Source of the DNA: Apophysomyces variabilis
Lineage: Eukaryota; Mucoromycota; Mucoromycetes; Mucorales; Mucoraceae
NCBI GenBank assembly: GCA_002749535.1
Contig: MZZL01000380.1
Span: 789,041-853,040, forward strand
Length of the DNA: 64,000 bases
Reading direction: 5' to 3'
Shown: piece after piece, positions 1-11,800 of the stretch
Position numbering within the stretch: the first letter of the stretch is position 1
Layout of the letters: each line of letters opens with the position of its first letter
The notes under the pieces: model-generated
What the model saw: only the letters and a program-made list of their open reading frames with translations
What the model was told of the DNA's origin: nothing
Database searches by the model: none
Translations under genes and position numbers: made by a program

Positions 1-2490
1 TTTTATGTCGACAACACGTGGGTTGTACCATATAATCCTTATTTGCTCAAGAAATACAAGGCACACATTAACGTGGAAGTGTGTGCAACAGTTAAGAGCA
101 TCAAATACATCAACAAGTATGTTTATAAGGGACCCGACCGCACTAGCTTGGAAATCAGGAATGAACAAGATGAGATCCAGCGGTATTTGCGTGGTAGGTA
201 CATCGGTCCCACAGAAGCTGCATGGAATCTCTTTGAATTTCCTTTACATGAAGAGTTTCCACCGGTACTACCTCTTAGTGTACATCTTCCCGGAGAACAG
301 CCCGTGTTTTTTGACCAAGATGGTGACCGAGAAGAGATCGCACAACGTATGGAGAATAGTCGCACGACGCTTATGGGCTACTTTGAGTATTATCGACAAA
401 ATCCAGATGCGATCAAGTACCTTTATCATGACTTTCCTGCCCATTTCCGCTGGGAGCACCGAAGGCGAGTTTGGCTTCATCGAAGACGAGGGTATCAGAT
501 CGGTAGGATGTATCATTGTAGTCCTTTTGCTGGCGAAAGGTACTATCTACGGATGATGTTGACAGTTGTACCCGGTCCTTCTTCCTTTGAAGATCTGCGC
601 ACTGCAACAGACGACCAAGGTAGACGCACTGTCCACGCAACATTTAAACAGGCATGTGTTGCTCGAGGTCTTCTACAGGATGATAAGGACTGGATCCTGT
701 GCTTTAATGAAGCAATCCATGTGTGCTCTGCCAACAGCCTGCGACAACTTTTCATTTTAGCATTACTTCATGGAGACATGACAGACGCTGTGTATATATG
801 GGAAAAATTCAAAGCTCATTTTTGTGATGATCTCCTACAAGATAGGCTACAAAGGGAGTATGAAAGAGCCAATCAGAATAATCCGGATGCACCACCCTTT
901 CAACAACTGGAGAATTCTGCAAATGATTATGGACTCTACCTGATACGAAGAGAGCTCGCAGACATGGGTTATGATGTGCAACAGCACGGACTACCATCTC
1001 CTTGCTACAACTGGGCATTTCGATCTTCAGGGAACCAGCTGATAGACAATGAACAGCAACAGTATGATACCCGCCAGGAAGCCAGTGCTTTTGAAAGCAT
1101 GTATAGCCGATTGAATCCAGATCAAGAGCTTGCCTTTGGAACAATCGTGTCGCAAATTCAATCGTCGTCTGAACCAGCACGTTTTTTCCTGCAAGGCCCA
1201 GCAGGGACAGGAAAGACCTTTTTATACACCACTTTGTGCAGCTACTTCCGCAGAAACGGCCAGATAGTAATTTGCGTGGCATCTTCTGGTATTGCAGCTC
1301 TACTACTCCCAGGTGGAAGAACCTCGCATTCCCGCTTCAAGATCCCACTTAATATAGAAGAAAGCTCAATAACCGGTATCAAAACCAATTCCCAATTGGC
1401 GGATCTGATTCGTCATACAGCCCTAATCATATGGGACGAGGTTCCTATGCAGCATCGCTTTTGCTTTGAGGCCTTTGACAGGACGATGCGAGATATTTGT
1501 CAACATGATGAGCTCTTTGGCGGTAAACCAGTTATCCTTGGAGGAGACTTTGCCCAAATATCACCAGTTGTCCGTGGTAATAGAGATCAAACGGTCGAAG
1601 CATCATTGACCAGTTCATATATTTGGCCGCAACTCCACAAACTTAACCTTCGCATCAACATGCGCGTTTGTTCGGCATCAGGTACCGACCAGCAATTCGC
1701 AGAATGGGTTGGTGCGTTGCCATACAGCTCTTCTTTATATGGCAATATTCGCCTTCCGTCATACATCCATTGTGTCGAATCCGAGCAGGAACTAATTCAA
1801 AGAATTTATCCGGCGGATGAGCTTACAGATACCGAGCCGACGGAATTCTTCAGAGCTCGAGCCATTCTGGCGTCAACCAATGAAAAGGTTGATGCTTTAA
1901 ATGAAACAATGCTGTCCAGGGTTGACGGTCAACAGATTTCGATCCTGTCCTCAGACTCTTGCGACGTCAACGAGGAAGACGGTGTGGATGAGATTGCCCA
2001 AGAGGCCTTGCGAAGCTTCAATACCCCTGGGCTTCCTCCGGCAGAGCTCAAGTTGAAAGTTGGTGCACCCATCATCTTGCTACGCAATCTCCACCCGAGG
2101 GATGGCCTTTGTAATGGAACCCGGATGATTGTCAGAAGAGTTACACAAAACCTTTTGACAGCGTCCATTCTAGGACATCAGCACCATGGTAAAATAGTTT
2201 CTATCCCCAAGATCGTTCTATCAAGTAATGATGAACTGCCATTCATTCTCAAAAGGCGCCAATTTCCAGTGAAACTATCTTTTGCCATGACAATTAACAA
2301 GTCCCAAGGCCAATCATTGTCCCGCGTCGGTGTTGATCTTCGTGAACCCGTATTCACTCATGGCCAGCTTTATGTCGCAATGTCAAGAGTTACCAGCGCT
2401 TCTGGGCTCACAGTCCTATTACCAGAGGGTTCCCAGCGTATAACCAAAAATGTCGTATACCCTGAATTACTATTATCCCATGCATCTTAA
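1..2490 (+). CDS. Helitron Rep/helicase protein, 3' half (5' end outside window)
   Basis: The frame is open from base 1 to the stop at 2490 (829 codons visible), so no start codon is in the window. Near residues 36-40 lies the paired-tyrosine motif YINKY followed by VYK, as in the catalytic tip of Helitron HUH-Rep nucleases. The upstream HUH histidines must lie left of the window. The second half is a Pif1-type helicase: Walker A GPAGTGKT (about residue 399), Walker B IIWDE (about 476), [10 protein letters not shown] (about 514), INKSQGQSL (about 765) and YVAMSRV (about 790). All helicase motifs are intact with no frameshift, so this copy may be young. By family knowledge it drives rolling-circle transposition; activity here cannot be judged without the 5' half. 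Confidence 0.93.
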   Translation, partial: FYVDNTWVVPYNPYLLKKYKAHINVEVCATVKSIKYINKYVYKGPDRTSLEIRNEQDEIQRYLRGRYIGPTEAAWNLFEFPLHEEFPPVLPLSVHLPGEQPVFFDQDGDREEIAQRMENSRTTLMGYFEYYRQNPDAIKYLYHDFPAHFRWEHRRRVWLHRRRGYQIGRMYHCSPFAGERYYLRMMLTVVPGPSSFEDLRTATDDQGRRTVHATFKQACVARGLLQDDKDWILCFNEAIHVCSANSLRQLFILALLHGDMTDAVYIWEKFKAHFCDDLLQDRLQREYERANQNNPDAPPFQQLENSANDYGLYLIRRELADMGYDVQQHGLPSPCYNWAFRSSGNQLIDNEQQQYDTRQEASAFESMYSRLNPDQELAFGTIVSQIQSSSEPARFFLQGPAGTGKTFLYTTLCSYFRRNGQIVICVASSGIAALLLPGGRTSHSRFKIPLNIEESSITGIKTNSQLADLIRHTALIIWDEVPMQHRFCFEAFDRTMRDICQHDELFGGKPVILGGDFAQISPVVRGNRDQTVEASLTSSYIWPQLHKLNLRINMRVCSASGTDQQFAEWVGALPYSSSLYGNIRLPSYIHCVESEQELIQRIYPADELTDTEPTEFFRARAILASTNEKVDALNETMLSRVDGQQISILSSDSCDVNEEDGVDEIAQEALRSFNTPGLPPAELKLKVGAPIILLRNLHPRDGLCNGTRMIVRRVTQNLLTASILGHQHHGKIVSIPKIVLSSNDELPFILKRRQFPVKLSFAMTINKSQGQSLSRVGVDLREPVFTHGQLYVAMSRVTSASGLTVLLPEGSQRITKNVVYPELLLSHAS

Positions 2491-2837
2491 CACCAGTATG
2501 ACTATAAGTACATATGCTTTCTAATGCATCCTATGCCTTCTATGCCTTATGTTCTCCGTATATTTATCCCTCTATGCCCTTTCCTATGCTCTACTTTATT
2601 TGCATTCTACTTGACATAATCCTTTTTTCATATGCCTTTTTCTTTTACCTTAGTTTATCTTGCTGTTATTTTTATATAGTAAGCTTTTCTTTCATTAAAT
2701 AGACACACTAATGGCCTCAAAATTTTCTCATATTTCTACCAAAAAAAAAAAAAAAGAATTTTCCTAGAACAACATCTATTCAGCTCCAGCCGCGTGCGGC
2801 TGCAACGGAACGAGCGAAGCGAGTGGAGAAAGGCTAG
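2491..2837 (+). mobile_element. Helitron 3' non-coding tail and candidate 3' terminus
   Basis: Downstream of the helicase stop is a pyrimidine-rich tail with recurrent TATGCC-like words (2510-2640) and an A15 run near 2742. At about 2788-2803 is a perfect 7-bp GC-rich hairpin (CAGCCGC/GCGGCTG), enclosed by a CTCCA/TGGAG pair. CTAG follows at 2834-2837 and is itself followed by T. A hairpin close to a CTRR end with insertion before T is the canonical Helitron 3' signature. The 5' TC end is not in the window, so the boundary is inferred from this side only. Confidence 0.5.
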
Positions 2838-2844
2838 TTTGAAA

Positions 2845-2872
2845 TACTGTTTATTGAACAATTTTTTACGCT
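2845..2872 (+). repeat. Dispersed repeat, copy A, left piece
   Basis: This short piece matches the start of the repeat copy at 43555. It ends in the 14-bp CAATTTTTTACGCT, which recurs at 3872-3885. The rest of copy A resumes there, so the LINE at 2873-3871 has split this copy. Confidence 0.7.
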
Positions 2873-3631
2873 TGCCGCAACGTACGAAGCTCTACCACTG
2901 TGATGCACCACCTCGCCAACCTGCCTACGATGGCCAGCAGAGTTTCTATTCTGCAGGCAAAGTTCCTCTTTTGCGCCAGTGACCTTCCCCCTGATGCCTT
3001 GCTCACAGCCCTGCTCCCACGATTGCGTGCCGTACAGACGAGTCGCTTCCGCCAACTGTCGGGCACACAACTCTGGACACAGCTGCCACGCCCAATTGGA
3101 AACCTCACCCACAAACTTTTCCAGAAACAAATCCGCCAATTCCTGTTTGAACAATTCGCCACCCGTTTGCAGGGCGACGACACGGTCTTGCTACGTGCCT
3201 ACCGAGGACAACCTGGAGTGGACCCTGTCTTGTGGCTACCGATGTCGAGAGAGGAGCGCAGCCGATGCATCCAATGGCGCCTAGGCTGGATGCCCAGTGG
3301 TAAACTATGGCAATGCCGGAACTGTCAAGACGCGGCCAATCTCAGCCGCCAACACGCTCTAGTCTGTCACGAAACCCACCGTCTCCTGCAAGTCCCGGTG
3401 TTGGTGTTAGATCCGATCTCTTTCGTTCTAAACCGACTGTCCACTTCCCGGCCCCGACAGCCGCGTACCATCGCCTACTGGCAGACCATTTGGCCTACCC
3501 TCTCCAGCCTTCTTCTCCACCTCGATCAACTCTGCCATGCACCACGCACATTGCTAACTAATTCCTTCGCGAAGCGCACTCCGGCCAACGACTTCCTCCT
3601 CTGGATATCGTCCCCTTCCACCCTCCCATAG
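2873..3631 (+). pseudogene. LINE ORF2 C-terminal fragment with CCHC knuckle
   Basis: The frame is open from the left target-site duplication to the stop at 3631; a conventional ATG occurs only at 2903. The visible part has arginine- and leucine-rich sequence, then a cysteine/histidine knuckle (WQCRNCQ, then HALVCH) typical of the C-terminus of non-LTR retrotransposon polyproteins. Apurinic endonuclease and reverse transcriptase domains are missing, so it is a dead fragment. Family assignment rests on the knuckle, the TSD structure and a second insertion at 31317-31523 that shares only the 3' UTR. Confidence 0.7.
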
Positions 3632-3871
3632 ACGTGTTCTCGTTTTCTCCCCTCCCTTGTCCCTGATTTCTGACCTCTTCCCAGACTTCTTTTCTTTCTG
3701 CTTCTTACTCTCCTTTGTTCTCTTCCCCTCTTAACCTGACTTTTTTGCCTTTTCCTTTTTTCCCTTTGCCCGCAAGGGTTTTTTTTATTTCTTTTTCTCT
3801 GAGACCGAACCAGAGTGGACATGTTAAGAACGCAGCACTCACGGTTATAAAATCGAACAATAAACTTTGAT
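2873..3871 (+). mobile_element. 5'-truncated LINE (non-LTR retrotransposon) insertion
   Basis: The segment is bounded by direct repeats CAATTTTTTACGCT at 2859-2872 and 3872-3885, read as a target-site duplication. The element opens directly in the reading frame of a LINE ORF C-terminus and continues with a pyrimidine-rich 3' UTR that includes the GNRA-type hairpin CCCGCAAGGG near 3770. It lacks the reverse transcriptase domain, as expected from premature end of target-primed reverse transcription. No clear poly(A) tail is present before the right duplication. Confidence 0.8.
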
Positions 3872-4127
3872 CAATTTTTTACGCTACTCTAAATCAATTT
3901 TGCGTCCATGCAAGGATCAAGTTTGCGCTAAAAGGGATATGAATAAGCTTCATTAATAAATGGATTATGCCGGAAATATATTTTACTTACGTGAACTTGG
4001 TCCTTCCGTGGACACAAAATTCAATCGAGCAGCGTAAAAGAAATGTTCATGGTTAGTAAATGGAAGGATAGCTTGACATCTTTCTTTTTTTAGTTACTCC
4101 CGAAGGGTAATCCTACCTAAAGGTAGG
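3872..4127 (+). repeat. Dispersed repeat, copy A, right piece
   Basis: The sequence aligns throughout with 43570-43818. Shared blocks include CTTGGTCCTTCCGTGGACAC and GTTCATGGTTAGTAAATGGA. It ends in two small hairpins: CCC-GAA-GGG near 4100 and CCTACC-TAAA-GGTAGG near 4112. The second hairpin is conserved in shape but not in sequence in the other copy. No coding capacity was seen. It is probably the end of a longer non-autonomous element. Confidence 0.75.
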
Positions 4128-4839
4128 GGCCGGACCCGCACCTGTATCGGTGGGGGCGGCGAGAGAGAGGCACGGCTTCCATGGAGTGGCCGGTTTGTGT
4201 GTAACGCACTGCAGAAGACTTGAAGCGATGCAACACCTGGCGAGGACTTGGAAGCAGAAGATAATGAATAACACTGTGCGTAAACAGGCAACATTTCTTT
4301 TTCAATTAGCAAGCGGAGTGCAGCCAGCTTACTCACACAACCAAGGTGGTTCGGGACAGAGGTTATGCAGGCTAAAGGTTACAGAAGAGGGACATCAGTC
4401 ATTCTGTACATATAATCAATGCGAAGTACATACCGGGAATGTTTTGGATAACAGAGCCAAAGAATTGAAAAGATGTTGTCCCTTCGCTTTTAAATAGTAC
4501 GTGATAACTGAAATCAAAAATCACAGTCATGGATAAGAAATTCGATGGATGTCTAATGGATGACAACAATTCTCCCAAGAGTAAAAATGGACTCAGTCTG
4601 ATAGAAGGTCTTGAACAGAATGAAACATCTATAGAGGAAATAAACCCTCTTCGTTCGTTTCTATTCGTCATTGATGCTATCATATCCGTTTCTGTCAGTT
4701 ATGGTATTAGAAACTGTCAGGGCATTGTACCCCAATTCCGGTTCTGCTCAATTGTATTGCCTTATATTCCACTTTTATTTTCCCTGAATGTAGCTATGTT
4801 CTTCTTTTCTTCTATTATATCTTAAACTTTGTCTATTAG
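4128..4839. other. Gap between repeat copy A and transposase fragment
   Basis: GC-rich sequence with a CACC/GGTG hairpin at about 4138 leads into unremarkable DNA. A 98-codon frame with an ATG runs 4529-4825. If GTATTAG (about 4705) to CTATTAG (4839) were an intron, it would join in frame to the transposase fragment downstream. The joined upstream residues do not resemble a transposase, so I do not call it a gene. Confidence 0.4.
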
Positions 4840-5177
4840 GCAATCACAAAAGATTGGATCGCCACGGAATGAACGGTTATTATCTTGTCATGGATAATGC
4901 GCCCATCCATACACCAGTCAAGGTTAAGCAGTTGGTCGAAGAAAGAGGATACAAATATCTCTATCTTCCTTTCTACTCTTCCTTTCTTAACCCAATAAAA
5001 GAGTTTTGGGCCAAAGTGAAAGCTGGGGTAAGAAAGGAGCCCTTACGAGTTGACGATAACCTTCAAGAGCGTATTGTTCAAGCAGCGCGAAAAGTAAAGC
5101 GCCTAGATTGTCAAGGACGAATCAGACACTCTGAGAGCGTTTTTGTTAGATGCAAAAATAGAAAACCACTTCTTTAA
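4840..5177 (+). pseudogene. Tc1/mariner-family DDE transposase, C-terminal remnant
   Basis: The C-terminal third of a DDE transposase reads GYYLVMDNAPIH (second catalytic Asp in DNAPIH), then LPFYSSFLNPIKEFWAKVK, then the family's usual C-terminal tail to a stop at 5177. In functional relatives the NPIxxFW motif carries the third catalytic acid directly after NPI (NPIE); here it is lysine (NPIK), so the triad is broken. The N-terminal helix-turn-helix and first Asp are absent, and no terminal inverted repeats were found. It is a decayed insertion. Confidence 0.8.
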
Positions 5178-6596
5178 ATAAATTCGTCTTGTTGTGGTTT
5201 GAAATAAACTATCTCAGTATATAGTGAACATGGACACGATTTTACGCGCAGAAGGGTAGTCTGACCGCAAATATTTTCATCCAATCATGCAAAAGCATTT
5301 TTTGGATTCCGCAAAAACTTGAATCCCAGTCCGCAAATAAAAAATAGAAACACGCAGACAAATAGGGAAAAACACAGTAAATTTACTTAAAAATATGGGA
5401 CAGCTGTATCTTTCTGGCAACTGTCGTAAGCTGGCGTGTGTACCCTATGTGTATCAAGTTTTTACAATGTTCTTTGCTAATTGTAGAGTCTGTTGTGATA
5501 CTAGCAATGAAACGATCGACTTGACAGGTTTGTGAAATTTTGAGTGTGGCCCATTTCTTTCGCAGGAAAATCACTGATTGTTATCACCTTCAATCTAACA
5601 ACCTGTTATTGCATCATAATGATTTCTAGCACTGAAATAGAGTAATTCCGTACACAAACTATGCAAAATATTGTCTTCTCCCAAAGAACCGAGCTTTTCG
5701 GATAAGCCTTGTCTAAAGAGACTTTGTAAGCGAAAATCAGTGAAAGCAAGGGTAGCTTTTCACTACACAACATAATTTAATGCGGGCTTAAAGTCTCTTT
5801 ATATATTTTGGGTTTTGTTTATTTTCTACAGTACTCGCGCTTTAATTGCATTCTTCACTAACTTCAACTCCTCAACAAGTTGAATAAAATACAGGAACGA
5901 AGGCAAAATGATAAAGCCTTTTTTTTTTTTTTTTTGGATGGGAATTGCTTGGGACAAAAGCATTTCGTTCTCGGACAAAACATTTTTGAGATACCTATAA
6001 CCACTTTAAGTCTTAATCAAGATATACTACGTTCACGCGTAGCTTTATAAGCGAAACAGGTTCCTGTGCTGTGAAGATTAAGATGATACCATCTATTTAT
6101 ATTATTCAGCTTGAAAATTAACGACATGCGATCTCTTACTAAAGGCTTCAATATCAAGTTTCATGCCGGAATGAACAACGTTTTGGCAGCAACTGAATTA
6201 ATTAACAACAGCTTCAAATATAGCCAGTCGTAATATACGTTAAGTGTATCCATCGTGGCCAATACTGTAAGGCACGCAAAATTACACATAAGGAGCGCAA
6301 GAGATGTATAACTGGTATGATCTTCAATGCCTCTTGCATATCACAAGCAATTGTTTTTGTCCGAGCGTCATTAGTTAATGTAGTATATTCTAGTTGAGAT
6401 ACAAAGCAGTGATCGATATTACATAGATGGTTTTTTTCCAAAAGCAATTCCCTTTTTTTTTTTTTGCAAAAGAGCTCTATGCCATGTGTCTGAGTTTCAA
6501 ACCGCTGTCAATTTGTGACCGGGGTAAGAAAAAAAAAGTCTGGTTTTTTTTCTTTCCCTCCCGGTTGTCCTTTCCTTCGACGTCCAGTAATCAACC
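5178..6596. other. Intergenic, upstream of mitochondrial EF-Tu
   Basis: No coding frame supports a gene. At 5275-5360 the word GCAAA (mostly CGCAAA) recurs about every 21-22 bp. A T17 run sits near 5920. The last 60 bases before the EF-Tu ATG are strongly pyrimidine-rich (TTTTTTTCTTTCCCTCCC region), a usual fungal core-promoter/start-site feature. Confidence 0.5.
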
Positions 6597-8296
6597 ATGT
6601 TTGCCTTGAAGACTGCAGTCAACAAAGCCGTGCTCCCTGCTACTCGAGTTGCCTCGCGACGATGCGTGTCTTCTGCTGCTAGCAGAAGTGGTAAGTATTT
6701 ATGCCATGAACTCCTTGCTAGTGGTATTGATATAGCTTTCAATGTTTACAGCTCTGGTGTCTGCACGCTCTGCCCTTTCCGCCGGCAACAAGTTTGTAAG
6801 TAATGATCTATGACGATGTTCTGTTTTCCTTACGTATGACGGGCTATATCAATATAGACCGCAAACGTCCTCCGTGAAGCATATACCGCTTCTCCTTCTC
6901 GCTACATGATCTTTGGTACGGATTATGAATCCGATTTGTGAAGAGCAGAAAGAAGTAACAGTTAAATTTATCTAGGTCGCCGTTCCATGGCCACTGAAAG
7001 CGGAGGAAAGTTTACTCGTGGAAAGCCTCACGTCAACATAGGTACCATTGGTCACGTCGATCACGGCAAGACCACTTTGACTGCTGCTATCACCAAGACT
7101 CTTGCTATTGAGGGTGGTGCAAAGTTCATGGACTATAACCAGATTGATAAGGCTCCCGAAGAGAAGGCTCGTGGTATCACTATCTCCACTGCTCACGTTG
7201 AATACGAGACCAGCAACCGTCATTATGCTCACGTCGACTGTCCTGGTCACGCTGATTATATCAAGAACATGATCACTGGTGCTGCTCAGGTATATACTAG
7301 GAAAAAGGCTTGAGATTGTCTAAAAACCGATATTATAGATGGACGGTGCCATTATTGTCGTGTCTGCTACCGATGGTCAGATGCCCCAAACTCGTGAGCA
7401 CTTGTTGTTGGCCCGTCAAGTTGGCGTTCAGAACTTGGTTGTCTTCATTAACAAGGTTGATGCCATTGATGACCCTGAGATGCTTGAGCTTGTCGAGATG
7501 GAAATGCGTGATCTGCTCTCCGAATATGGTTTCGACGGTGAAAACACACCTATTGTCCAGGGATCCGCACTTGCTGCCCTTGAAGAAAGAGACCCTGAAA
7601 TTGGTGCTGAAGCCATCAAGAAGTTGATGGCTGCTGTTGACTCCCACATTCCTACTCCCGTCAGAGATTTGGACAAGCCTTTCTTGATGCCTGTTGAAGG
7701 TAAGCCGCATCTATGAACGAACAATTATGCCAACGATATATCCAGACGTCTTCTCCATTTCTGGTCGTGGTACCGTCGCTACTGGCCGTGTTGAGCGTGG
7801 TACTATCACCAAGGGTTCTGAAATCGAAATTGTCGGTATGGGACCTACCGTCAAGACTACCTTGACTGGTATTGAAATGTTCCGCAAGGAACTTGACCGT
7901 GGTGAGGCTGGTGACAACATGGGTGCTTTGTTGCGTGGTATCAAGCGTGAGCAAATCCGTCGTGGTCAAGTCATCTGTGCTCCTGGCACTGTCAAGTCCC
8001 ACAAGAAATTCATGGCCCAGCTTTACGTTCTGACCAAGGAAGAAGGTGGTCGCCATACTCCTTTCGTTAACAATTACCGCCCCCAAATGTTCGTTCGCAC
8101 GACTGATGTTACTGTGAGCCTTACCCACCCTGAGGGTACCCCAGATCCCGATGAAAAGCTTGTGATGCCTGGTGATAATGTGGAGTTGCAGTGCGAGCTT
8201 GTTCACGATATTGCTCTTGAAGAAGGTCAGCGTTTTACCGTTCGTGAAGGTGGCAAGACCGTCGGTACTGGTGTTGTGACCAAGATTTTGGAGTAA
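6597..8296 (+). CDS. TUF1: Mitochondrial translation elongation factor EF-Tu
   Basis: Six exons: 6597-6690, 6752-6795, 6858-6915, 6976-7289, 7339-7699, 7746-8296 (473 aa). The protein delivers aminoacyl-tRNA to mitochondrial ribosomes. The first ~60 residues are rich in Arg, Ala and Ser with no acidic residue in the first 50, as in a mitochondrial presequence. Translation-factor GTPase motifs follow: G1 GHVDHGKT (91-98), G3 DCPGH (153-157), G4 NKVD (208-211) and GSAL (G5). Domains 2 and 3 end in the typical VVTKILE. The ATG at 6597 is chosen because it gives the presequence and all introns are GT-AG. Three introns cut the presequence, and the two in the GTPase region are 46-49 nt. There is no sign of degeneration. 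Identification as the mitochondrial rather than a bacterial copy rests on introns plus presequence. Confidence 0.96.
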
Positions 8297-8896
8297 AAGA
8301 ATCTTCATATAATAGTATTAGTTGTTCCTTCCCTACCTTTGTTTATAGACTAAAAGCATTAGCAGAAAAGATTATAAATTAGTAGCTAAAGCAATCCATT
8401 TCCTGAGTTTGCTTACGGATGATAACATCAAAAGGCAAATGCCTTGCTTTCAATTTTTAGCTGGAACTCCCAACATCATCTTTTTCTATTTCAAGCGCCG
8501 TCAATGGACGCTTTACAGCCACCCAATCAATCGCGTTGAAAGCAATTCACCGAGCGGTGTTTCAGCAGCCGGACTACCGGACATAGTCTTCACAAACTCA
8601 CTCACCCTCTTTCTGTGACCCGCGCTTTCACTGCCCAGGCCGTTGTTGGATGCTGATCTGTGAGGAATTGTACTCCTACAATCTATAATCACTATTATCT
8701 ACATACGCATAACGCAATTCATCCCTTATTGGCGAAATGGCTGGTAATCATCTCAACATCTGAGTGTTTGTTTGTTTGCCCTTTTTATTCTATCTGTGGT
8801 TGCATATATGGCATCCATGAGAAGAAAGGGAAACAGATTGTTTGTTAGATTATTATACAGTATCCAATCCTTGACTCTTTTTTCTTCTTTCTATTT
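8297..8896. other. Intergenic between TUF1 and the PP4R1-like gene
   Basis: It holds the 3' UTR of the EF-Tu gene and the presumed promoter of the next gene, with a T/C-rich tract just before the ATG at 8897. No other gene or repeat was seen. Confidence 0.5.
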
Positions 8897-11800
8897 ATGA
8901 AAGATCTCGGCTTTGATTTCGCCGACGAACAAGACTACAATGAGAATATGCACCATGCCCCGTTTGTCGTACTTCAAGAAACGGACAAGAATACCCCTAT
9001 CGCACCAGTTTCCTCCACAGCTCATATTCAACAAAACGTACAGGCTAATGGCGTATCGCCTGTAGAAAATCCAGTTACCTTAGGATTGGTCGAGGGTGAC
9101 GAGGGTGCCGCGAATAGCGAAAAGTACCAGGGCAAGGTTTCGGAGGCATTGCAAGGATCGGCTATTGAAAGAGAGAGAGGAGGAAGTAATGTAGAAACCG
9201 AAGTTACCGATACGGAAAATAATCAAGGAGAGCTGGGATCTTACCCCGATGATATTGAGCCACAGCACAACGGTGATGAATTTCAGGAATTTATAGCGCA
9301 AGATGAATACAGTCCAAACTCCTTATTACAAGCAATGTCAGAAGGTATATTGGTCACAGAAATATGAGGGAGCTACAATCAAGACGGTTTAATAACATTA
9401 AAATTTACAGAGGCAACTCCTGATGAAAACGAAGAAGAGCTGATCATGGATGAATCATTAGGTCCCATGGAACGCCTATATATGTTCAACAAAAGCGATG
9501 TCATGATCCATAGGTATAAATGTCTAACTTTGTTCCAAAAGAAAATAGATTTAATTCGAAATAATGATTTAGGTTACTGGTTGCCAAAGAGCTACCAACT
9601 ACGATCCATGAAATCAGCGTTTCTGAGGCGGTGAACTATGTACTACCTATGGTGCTGAAAATAGGTAGTGATCCGGATGACACTGTCAGAGAAACGTTTG
9701 TCAGTGAATTGGATAAGATTATATTGTATTATTACGAGGTAGTTCTCCCTTCTTTTCTTCTTTCCACCTCATATGCTTTGATCAATCCCAACTGAGCTTG
9801 AAACTCTTTTTATATCTTACCATCTTGGGCATAGAATGCACCACCATTGGTCGAAGCTAATTCACAATCACGGTGTTTGTCCGACGCTCCAAAAGAAGAG
9901 GCGAACAATGCCTTATCTCCATCGAAAACTCTGACCGAAGATGCTGAGCATCAAAATCCAAGCGCAGATAGTGAATTCGGGAACTCTAGGAAGACACCTG
10001 TCTCGGTTGAAGAGGACGAGTTTGATCCCAGTCGCGATACAGCTAATAGGGAGCATAAGATCCAACACGACGAGGAAGCAACGACGAAATCTGTGGCGTT
10101 AGAAACACCTGGGTCGCCCAAACTACAGCCATCATCGACAGATGCAAACGAGTCAAACGCTCATATACCGTATCCTAAAAGTACCCAAACCTCATCATCA
10201 TCTGGATCAGGCTTACATATCCCAGCGAAGATTTTTGCGCCATTATTGATCGAATTACTTCTTGACCAAAACTCGAATTTAGCATCACTTGCACAGCAAT
10301 GTATTGTTTCCGTTGCTAGTGAATTAGAAGCCTACTCGAATATCGACCTGTGCACACAACTATTAGAAACAGAGATTTTCGAAGGCATAGTAATGGGATT
10401 AATGTCTATAGTGGATGGTAAACAAACCCAAAAACAGAATGATCAACAGGATACACCTGCAACAGCAAATGAGTCGCTTGATAAGGAGTCTTTCTCGGCT
10501 TCCAGTCGCCGATCTTCTACGCCTGTATTTGAGGAACACAGCTATACGCATCAACAGACACATACAGATGAGGTGGATCAAAGTGAAATTAACTTGGCGA
10601 AAATGATGTGTCTCTCGGTAAATGTTAGGAAGGTGTTGGATAACGCGTATTAAACATGCAATTATAGCTTATTTCTGCCTTGGCGGGTGTCCTAGGAGCG
10701 AAGCGATGCAAAGAGAAGTGCTTACCAATTGTTGAGCAGCTGGCAAATGATCAGATGTTTTATGTGCGAAAGGAAGCAGCAGCCGCTATAGGTAGTCTCG
10801 CAACAGCTGTGGAACCTCAGGTGGCAATGAATAAACTGGTATGTGAGTCAAAGAAAAGGTATCACACCATCTAACTTAATTCGTCACAATTAGCTACCGT
10901 TATACCTTAATTTTTCGAGAGATACAATTTGGCACGTGCGGCGATCATGTGTGCTAGCCTTACCATTATTATGTGCAGTATTACCAGAAGATGTCAAAAC
11001 ACGCATTGCTGTGGAAGGAGTCGACATTTTTAAAAACGATGTATCCAGAAATGTGCGAAATACACTGGCTGAGATTATTGGAGAACTGATTGCCAAATTT
11101 CTACCAGAAGATTGGGAAATAACCGGCAAATCAGGAAAGGTAATAATCATATATCGAAAACGAAGTGAAAGCATAGCTCAACAATTTATTAGGTCCCAGA
11201 ACCGTTGTTAGAGTTCTTCTTATCCTTGAGCACCACTCCAAGTACTAATCAAATGTTCAAGCTGGACACAGACCGAGCAATCATATGTGCGTTTAACTTT
11301 CCAGCGGTTGTTCTTACGGCAGGACCGGAGTATTGGGATTCGCACCTCAAAGACACTTATCTCAGTTTGACGAAAGATTACCAAATCAAAGTTCGTCGAA
11401 CATTTGCTTATTCGCTTCATGAAATTGCTCGTATTATTGGCCCAGAAAGAACTGAGCGTGATCTAGTGCAAATTTTTGCATTGTATTTGATGGACCTGGA
11501 TGATGTAAAGCAGGGAGTCATAGAACATCTGGCAGAGTTTTTGGGGACGCTGGCAGTTAGTTCACGAAACGAATATATTCCGATCCTGGCAGAAGTTTGG
11601 GACGGTGTCATGACAAATTGGAGGTTACGAGACATCTTGGCGGCACAACTACGCGGTATAGCAATGTTATTTGATGCTGGTCGTGTGGTGGAGCATATAT
11701 TACCTTTGGCGATTAGAGCTTGCCACGACGAATTTGCTGCTGTACGTGAGACTGGCGTGGAATCTGTAAGTATCCTGGCTGTCTGAATTGCTGCGTTTGC

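Noticed and set aside
2900..3631. LINE fragment as a host gene
   Set aside because: It starts at a target-site duplication without a start codon and ends in a retrotransposon-type CCHC knuckle.
3872..4127. Dispersed repeat as a tRNA-derived SINE
   Set aside because: I found no A/B-box pair or tRNA-like head in either copy.
4529..4825. 98-codon ATG frame upstream of the transposase remnant
   Set aside because: A possible intron links it in frame to the transposase, but its residues do not resemble any part of a Tc1/mariner transposase; evidence is too thin.
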